Made by a program: the position numbers and the translations under genes
Shown: positions 60,101 through 64,000 of the stretch, piece by piece
Layout of the letters: every line of letters starts with the position of its first letter
How positions within the stretch are numbered: the stretch's first letter is position 1
The notes under the pieces: model-generated
Seen by the model: the letters and a program-made list of their open reading frames with translations, nothing else
The model's database searches: none
Told to the model about the DNA's origin: nothing
Assembly (NCBI RefSeq): GCF_042731755.1
Contig: NZ_JBHWLR010000001.1
Span: 1-64,000, forward strand
DNA length: 64,000 nt
Source: Promicromonospora sp042731755
GTDB lineage: Bacteria > Actinomycetota > Actinomycetes > Actinomycetales > Cellulomonadaceae
Reading direction: 5' to 3'

Positions 60101-60858
60101 CGGGGCAGGCGACAGGACCGACCGCGGGGCCCACCGCTGGGCCGACCGACACCTGGGCCTTCCTCCTGCCCCCGGGATGGGCGCGGTTCCCGCTCGGCGA
60201 GGGGCGCGGCAAGGAGCGCGACGCCGCCGTCGACGAGGTGGTCGCCCGCGCGCTGCCGGAGGACCGGGCGCTCGGCGGCGGTCCGCAGGACACCGGCGTC
60301 GCGGCGCACCGGGAGCTGCTCCGGGCCGCGCTCCGCGTGGCGCTCGCCGGCACGAGCACCAGCACGAGCACCGGCACCGGCGCCGACACCGGCGCCGACA
60401 CCGACACCAGCACCGGCGCCGTGTACCTCCCGACCGCCCCGATCGCAGGCATCGCCGTCCCGGCGTCGATCACCGAGACCGAGCTCTTCGGCGAGGTGGG
60501 GCGCAGCCCTGCCGAGCTGGCGGAGCGTGTGCTGGGCCGGACCCACGACACGTGCGAGGTGGTTGACCTGGACGGACGTCCGGGTGCGCGGGTGGTGCGG
60601 ACCGGGCACGATGTGCACCGAGAGGGCGGTCGGCCGGCACGCTCGACGCGTGAGGTGACCTATGTCGTCTCCCGGGACGAGGCGGCGGGCGACTGGCTGG
60701 TGCTGTCCTTCGGCACCAGCTGGAGCAGCCGGGACACCGAGCGGCTGGCCGAGACACTGGTCGAGTTCTTCGACGCCGTCATGGCCACGTTCCGCTGGAC
60801 CGGACCCGGTTCGAACCCCGTGCACCTGCCCGAACGGAGGGTCCCCGGATCCGCGTAA
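60097..60858 (+). CDS. Small 'LPPGW' protein 2, cassette A
   Basis: 253 residues. It opens DTWAFLLPPGWARFPLGEG, like the first such protein, then a helical part, then YLPTAPIAGIAVPASITETEL and a second half with RPARSTREVTYVVSRD and WLVLSFGTSWSSRDTERLA. The middle contains a Gly/Thr/Ser/Asp run (about residues 85-105) coded by 6-base repeats. It overlaps protein 1 by four bases. Function unknown. Last gene of cassette A; an 85-base gap with a TACGAT hexamer leads to cassette B. Confidence 0.72.
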   Translation: MTGQATGPTAGPTAGPTDTWAFLLPPGWARFPLGEGRGKERDAAVDEVVARALPEDRALGGGPQDTGVAAHRELLRAALRVALAGTSTSTSTGTGADTGADTDTSTGAVYLPTAPIAGIAVPASITETELFGEVGRSPAELAERVLGRTHDTCEVVDLDGRPGARVVRTGHDVHREGGRPARSTREVTYVVSRDEAAGDWLVLSFGTSWSSRDTERLAETLVEFFDAVMATFRWTGPGSNPVHLPERRVPGSA

Positions 60859-60899
60859 GGGATTACCCGAAGATTCACCCCAGGGGTGTCCGGTTCATG

Positions 60900-60905
60900 T
60901 ACGAT
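60900..60905 (+). promoter_or_regulatory. Probable -10 of cassette B
   Basis: TACGAT lies 38 bases before the cassette B WXG100 start, in the gap between the cassettes. Confidence 0.45.
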
Positions 60906-60943
60906 CGCCCTGTTTTCCACGAGGCAACCCGAGAGGACCGATC

Positions 60944-61240
60944 ATGGCCAACATCAATGTGACCTTCCAGCAGATGGAGGACGCTTCCCAGCGCATGAAG
61001 CAGGAGGCGGACGACATGCAGGCGAAGCTGGACCAGCTGCGCACCATGGTCGAGAACCTGGTGCAGGACGGTTACGTGACGGACAAGTCCTCCAAGCGGT
61101 TCGACGAGTCCTACAAGGAGCTCGACAAGGGTGGCAAGCAGGTCATGGAGGGTCTGACGGGCATCGGCGAGTACCTGAAGCAGGCCGCCGAGGCGCTCCG
61201 CAAGACCGACGAGGAACTCGCCAACGCGCTGAACAAGTAG
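60944..61240 (+). CDS. WXG100-like protein, cassette B
   Basis: 98 residues, identical to the cassette A protein except Glu for Asp at position 37. I count about 10 base differences in 297, nine of them silent, whereas the neighbouring genes of the cassettes are much less alike. GAGAGGA precedes the ATG. The family role is inferred from helical pattern and context. Confidence 0.85.
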   Translation: MANINVTFQQMEDASQRMKQEADDMQAKLDQLRTMVENLVQDGYVTDKSSKRFDESYKELDKGGKQVMEGLTGIGEYLKQAAEALRKTDEELANALNK

Positions 61241-61247
61241 TCGTCGG

Positions 61248-61532
61248 ATGGCCGACCTCGTCGTTACCTCGATCGCCGTCGACGAAGCTGCCGAGCAGCT
61301 GAAGTCGGTGCTCCACGAGCTCGAGAACATGAAAGAGCTCTGGGACGACGGCGACCTCTGGGGTCACAGGACGGTGAAGAACGCCATGGGCGACTTCGTC
61401 GACAGCTGGTGGGTCAAGCGGGAGAAGCTCCAGGAAAACCTCAAGGACCTCCAGGACAAGATGGAGAAGGCCGCCGAGACCTGGAACGACACCGAGATCG
61501 AGCTGGAGAAGTCGCTCACGCCCGAGAGCTGA
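61248..61532 (+). CDS. Second WXG-family-like small protein, cassette B
   Basis: 94 residues, homologous along its full length to the protein at 57645: same start MADLVVTS, same LWGHRTVKNAM turn and WWVKREKL, same helical end. Differences cluster on helix faces, as expected for a partner adapted to another cargo. It begins seven bases after the WXG100 stop. Confidence 0.75.
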   Translation: MADLVVTSIAVDEAAEQLKSVLHELENMKELWDDGDLWGHRTVKNAMGDFVDSWWVKREKLQENLKDLQDKMEKAAETWNDTEIELEKSLTPES

Positions 61533-61615
61533 GCCGACGGACCCGAGGCTCGAAAGACCCGAAGACCTGGTCGCCGCCGGACGGCGCGACCAGGCCCAAA
61601 CTATGAGGAGGCCGG

Positions 61616-62890
61616 ATGAGCGCCGCCCGCGTGGGTGAGTGGCATCTGCTGGACTACGACGACGACCCTGTTCCGGCCGAGGCGTCCGGTCTGGATGCGG
61701 TGATCAAGCACTACAAAGACATCGCCGAGATGATGACCACGCAGGCGGCGCTCCTCAAGAAGATCGGCGACGGCGACGAGACCCTGCTCAAGGGCGAGGC
61801 GGCCGACGCCATGCGGGGACGCGCCGGGGAGAGCCACGAGCACCTCGCCGCCGCCGCGGGTCGGTACGACGACGTCCGCGCGGCCCTGGAGGGCTACCGC
61901 CCCGAGCTGGAGAGCGCGCGCTCGGAGACGGGCAAGGCCCTGGCGAAGGCCGAGGACGCAGCCGCGGCCCAGAAGGGCGCCGAGGGCATGCCGGACCCGG
62001 TGAACGCGGACCGGCCGGACGACGCGCCGCCGCTCACCGAGCAGCAGAAGCAGGAGTCCCAGAACCGCGCGAACAAGATCGAGGGCGCGAAGGGCGAGCT
62101 GGCGGCGGCCAAGGCCATCGCCGTCGCCGCGATGTCGGCCCTCGACTCGGCCGCCGAGCGGGCAGCCGCCAAGATCAAGGAGAACTGGGGCGACGACGGG
62201 CTCAAGCACAGCGGCTGGGAAGCCTTCGTGCACGGGTTCAACAAGTTCCTCAAGGGGCTGGTCGAGATCCTCGGCTACATCGGCATGGCGCTCGCGGTGC
62301 TCGCGATCCTCCTGCCCGGGGTGGGGGCGCTGGCGCTGGCCGGCCTGATCGTCGGCGTCGTGAGCCTGGTCGCCTCGATCGTGCTCGCGGCCCAGGGCGA
62401 GGCGAGCTGGATGGGCGTCATCCTCGGTGTCATCGGTGTCGCGGCGGCCGGCGTCGGCATGGTGGTCGCGAAGTCGATCACGGCGTCGGTGAAGGCGGCG
62501 CAGGGTGCGGTGCTCGCCGGCAAGGGCGGCTCGACCACCTTCATCGGCACCCTGGGCGGTTTCATCATCAAGCCCCTGGCGATCCAGAAGATCTCGATCA
62601 TGATCTCGACCAAGCTGCCCGGCTGGGCCTCGATCGTCGCCCCCATCAAGTCCTGGTCGCTGAGCGGCGCGCTCGGCCTCGGCGGGCTCAAGGAGCTCAG
62701 CCTGCTCGGTCTCTGGGGCGCGAACTTCACGATCAAGCCGTGGATCTACGTCGCCGGCCCGGGCGCCATGCTGTCGGGTCTCATCAGCGGTCTCTGGGGT
62801 GCCGTGCCGCCCACGAGCTTCCCCGGCGAGGACCACCGCGGGGACTGGACCGGAGAGACCGACTACGAGTACAACCACCTCACCACCTGA
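61616..62890 (+). CDS. Membrane protein with WXG/LXG-like N-terminus, cassette B
   Basis: 424 residues. The N-terminal half repeats cassette A (GEWHLLDYDDDPVP, LLKGEAADAMRGR, PDPVNADRPDDAPPL, ENWGDDGLKHSGWEAF). Membrane helices follow (YIGMALAVLAILLPG, IVGVVSLVASIVLAA, MGVILGVIGVAAAGVGMVV). The C-terminal third is unlike cassette A except for FTIKPWIYVAGP, and is about 60 residues shorter. GAGGAGG lies four bases before ATG 61616. Same uncertain role as its homologue. Confidence 0.75.
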   Translation: MSAARVGEWHLLDYDDDPVPAEASGLDAVIKHYKDIAEMMTTQAALLKKIGDGDETLLKGEAADAMRGRAGESHEHLAAAAGRYDDVRAALEGYRPELESARSETGKALAKAEDAAAAQKGAEGMPDPVNADRPDDAPPLTEQQKQESQNRANKIEGAKGELAAAKAIAVAAMSALDSAAERAAAKIKENWGDDGLKHSGWEAFVHGFNKFLKGLVEILGYIGMALAVLAILLPGVGALALAGLIVGVVSLVASIVLAAQGEASWMGVILGVIGVAAAGVGMVVAKSITASVKAAQGAVLAGKGGSTTFIGTLGGFIIKPLAIQKISIMISTKLPGWASIVAPIKSWSLSGALGLGGLKELSLLGLWGANFTIKPWIYVAGPGAMLSGLISGLWGAVPPTSFPGEDHRGDWTGETDYEYNHLTT

Positions 62891-62950
62891 CCCAGGAGCC
62901 GATTCAGTGATTGCGACTTCGCCGTGTGCGACGAGACGTAGGGGGCCGGC

Positions 62951-63595
62951 ATGAGCGGCGTCGCCGTCCAGGACTGGACCTGGACCATCGAGCCGCCGGC
63001 CGGCTGGCTGGTCGTGCCCTCCACGGTGACCGAGCCCGCCGAGACGGTCGGCGCGTGGCAGGGAGAGGCCGTCGAGCTCCTGCTCACGTCGTTCCTCCCG
63101 GAGGAGGCGGACGGCGGGACGGCGCAGCCCGAACACGTGGAGCTCGTGCGTGGTTCGTTGACGCAGACGGTCGCGAGCCTGGTGGCGTTCGCCGACGAGG
63201 CGGCGACCGAGGGCGCCCGCGCGATCGCGGGCCTCGGCCTGCTGGACCGCGGCCCCGTCCCGGTGCTCGTCACCGTCGGCATGATGGACCCGGACGAGTC
63301 GGACGACGCGCTGATGACCGTGCTCGGCGCGACCGGCGGCAACCCGGTGAACCCGCCGAGCATCGAGTACCCCGAGCTGCCCGACGGCGACGGCATCCAG
63401 GTCACCCGCGTGGACATCGACGAGGCGGGCGGTGCCTGGGTGACGGTCGCCGTCGGCCGGCGCACCGAGCACCCGGAGGCCGTGGTGGACACGGCCCTGA
63501 TCTGGCGCAGCCAGGACCTCGTGCTCGTCCCCACGATCCTGGAGACGCTCGTCGGCCTGCTGCCGGCCGTGCAGATCATCCGGAGCGAACCGTGA
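62951..63595 (+). CDS. Small 'PPAGW' protein 1, cassette B
   Basis: 214 residues, homologous to the protein at 59414: starts WTWTIEPPAGWLVVPS, then DRGPVPVLVTVGMMDPDES, IEYPELPDGDGIQVTRVDI, VGRRTEHPEAVVDTALIWRS and a last helix. No signal peptide. Unlike cassette A it is separated from the membrane protein gene by 60 bases rather than overlapping. Confidence 0.72.
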   Translation: MSGVAVQDWTWTIEPPAGWLVVPSTVTEPAETVGAWQGEAVELLLTSFLPEEADGGTAQPEHVELVRGSLTQTVASLVAFADEAATEGARAIAGLGLLDRGPVPVLVTVGMMDPDESDDALMTVLGATGGNPVNPPSIEYPELPDGDGIQVTRVDIDEAGGAWVTVAVGRRTEHPEAVVDTALIWRSQDLVLVPTILETLVGLLPAVQIIRSEP

Positions 63596-64000
63596 GCGAG
63601 AGTCCCGTGAACGAAAATCCTGTGAGCCAGAACCCCGCGAGCCAGAGCCCCGCGAGCCAGAGCCCCGCGAGCCAGAACCCCGCGAGCGAGTCCCCGGGGA
63701 CCGGGCAGTCGGGCGGCAAGCCGACCGACGCCTGGGTGATGCTCCTGCCGCCCGGCTGGGCCCGGTTCCCGACGGGTGAGGGCCGCCAGCGCGAGCTGGA
63801 CGAGGCCGTCGAGCAGGTCGTCGCCCGGTCCCTGCCGGACTCCCTGCCCCGCGACAAGGCCGAGCCGTTCCGGCGCATGCTGCGCGAGGAGCTGCACAAG
63901 ACGCTCGGCCAGGCGCGCGACGCCGGCACCGGCGCGGTCTACCTGCCGACCGAGCCCATGGAGGGCGTGATCGTCCCGGGCTCGATCGCGGAGATCGAGG
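63592..64000 (+). CDS. Small 'LPPGW' protein 2, cassette B (truncated by window end)
   Basis: GTG at 63592 overlaps the previous stop (GTGA). The visible 136 residues begin with a Ser/Pro/Asn-rich run coded by 15-base repeats, then DAWVMLLPPGWARFPTGEG as in cassette A, a helical part and AVYLPTEPMEGVIVPGSIAEIE, aligned with its homologue at 60097. The gene continues beyond the window. Confidence 0.75.
   Translation, partial: MSESPVNENPVSQNPASQSPASQSPASQNPASESPGTGQSGGKPTDAWVMLLPPGWARFPTGEGRQRELDEAVEQVVARSLPDSLPRDKAEPFRRMLREELHKTLGQARDAGTGAVYLPTEPMEGVIVPGSIAEIE
63624..63683. repeat. 15-base coding repeat, four units
   Basis: GAGCCAGAACCCCGC or GAGCCAGAGCCCCGC at 63624, 63639, 63654 and 63669, coding Ser-Gln-(Asn/Ser)-Pro-Ala units at the N-terminus of the last gene. 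Confidence 0.9.

Overview
The window is a chromosomal stretch from a GC-rich actinobacterium, most likely a Micrococcales genus near Cellulomonas, Isoptericola or Promicromonospora (inference from gene content and order). Evidence includes an actinobacterial cytochrome bcc-aa3 branch with a diheme QcrC and a small CtaF subunit, a PknL/Rv2175c pair, a DUF7455 protein, WXG100-like proteins, many GTG starts and almost no intergenic AT. From memory, the order trpD, ctaE-qcrCAB, ctaCDF, a DEDDh/UvrC-like exonuclease, a PlsC, a FadD, class II DAHP synthase, Rv2175c, pknL and a polyprenyl synthase resembles M. tuberculosis Rv2173-Rv2200c, so most of the left two thirds is old actinobacterial core.

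Layout. 1-1.6 kb: TusA-like protein and a lysine-free cysteine-desulfurase homologue. 1.8-15 kb: respiration (ctaCDF, ctaE-qcrCAB, a second qcrB), with trpD, a receiver protein and sodA. 15-20 kb: Lrp-type protein, exonuclease, toxin-antitoxin pair, purC, a flavin-dependent enzyme and a divergent AraC regulator. 20.9-29.7 kb: one long sugar operon (binding protein, two permeases, GH1, glucoamylase-like enzyme, GH13) controlled by a divergent LacI repressor. 29.8-42.3 kb: lipid and central metabolism (PlsC, glucokinase, acyl-CoA ligase, PPi-type phosphofructokinase, DAHP synthase) and the Rv2175c/PknL/prenyl synthase group. 42.4-55.3 kb: DUF4192 protein, universal stress protein, primary sigma factor, secreted SpoIID and GH2 proteins, DUF7455, a type II topoisomerase B subunit and a DUF4430 lipoprotein coupled to an ECF S-like membrane protein. 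55.7-57.1 kb: secreted lipase.

57.3-64 kb is the least ordinary part: two tandem copies of a five-gene cassette. Each has a WXG100-like protein (97 of 98 residues identical between copies), a second small WXG-family-like protein, a membrane protein with a conserved helical N-terminus and diverged C-terminus, and two small proteins with 'LPPGW'-type starts. No secretion ATPase is visible. I read it as a type VII secretion-linked cargo/chaperone cassette of unknown function; the last gene runs off the window.

Three patterns recur. Many genes have a TA(G/C)NNT hexamer 6-8 bases before the start codon and no Shine-Dalgarno sequence, as expected for leaderless transcripts. Several genes are followed by short tandem repeats of 9-17 bases that begin at or include the stop codon. 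A palindromic intergenic element occurs twice (34.5 and 55.4 kb). No tRNA, rRNA, CRISPR array, IS element or phage gene was seen.
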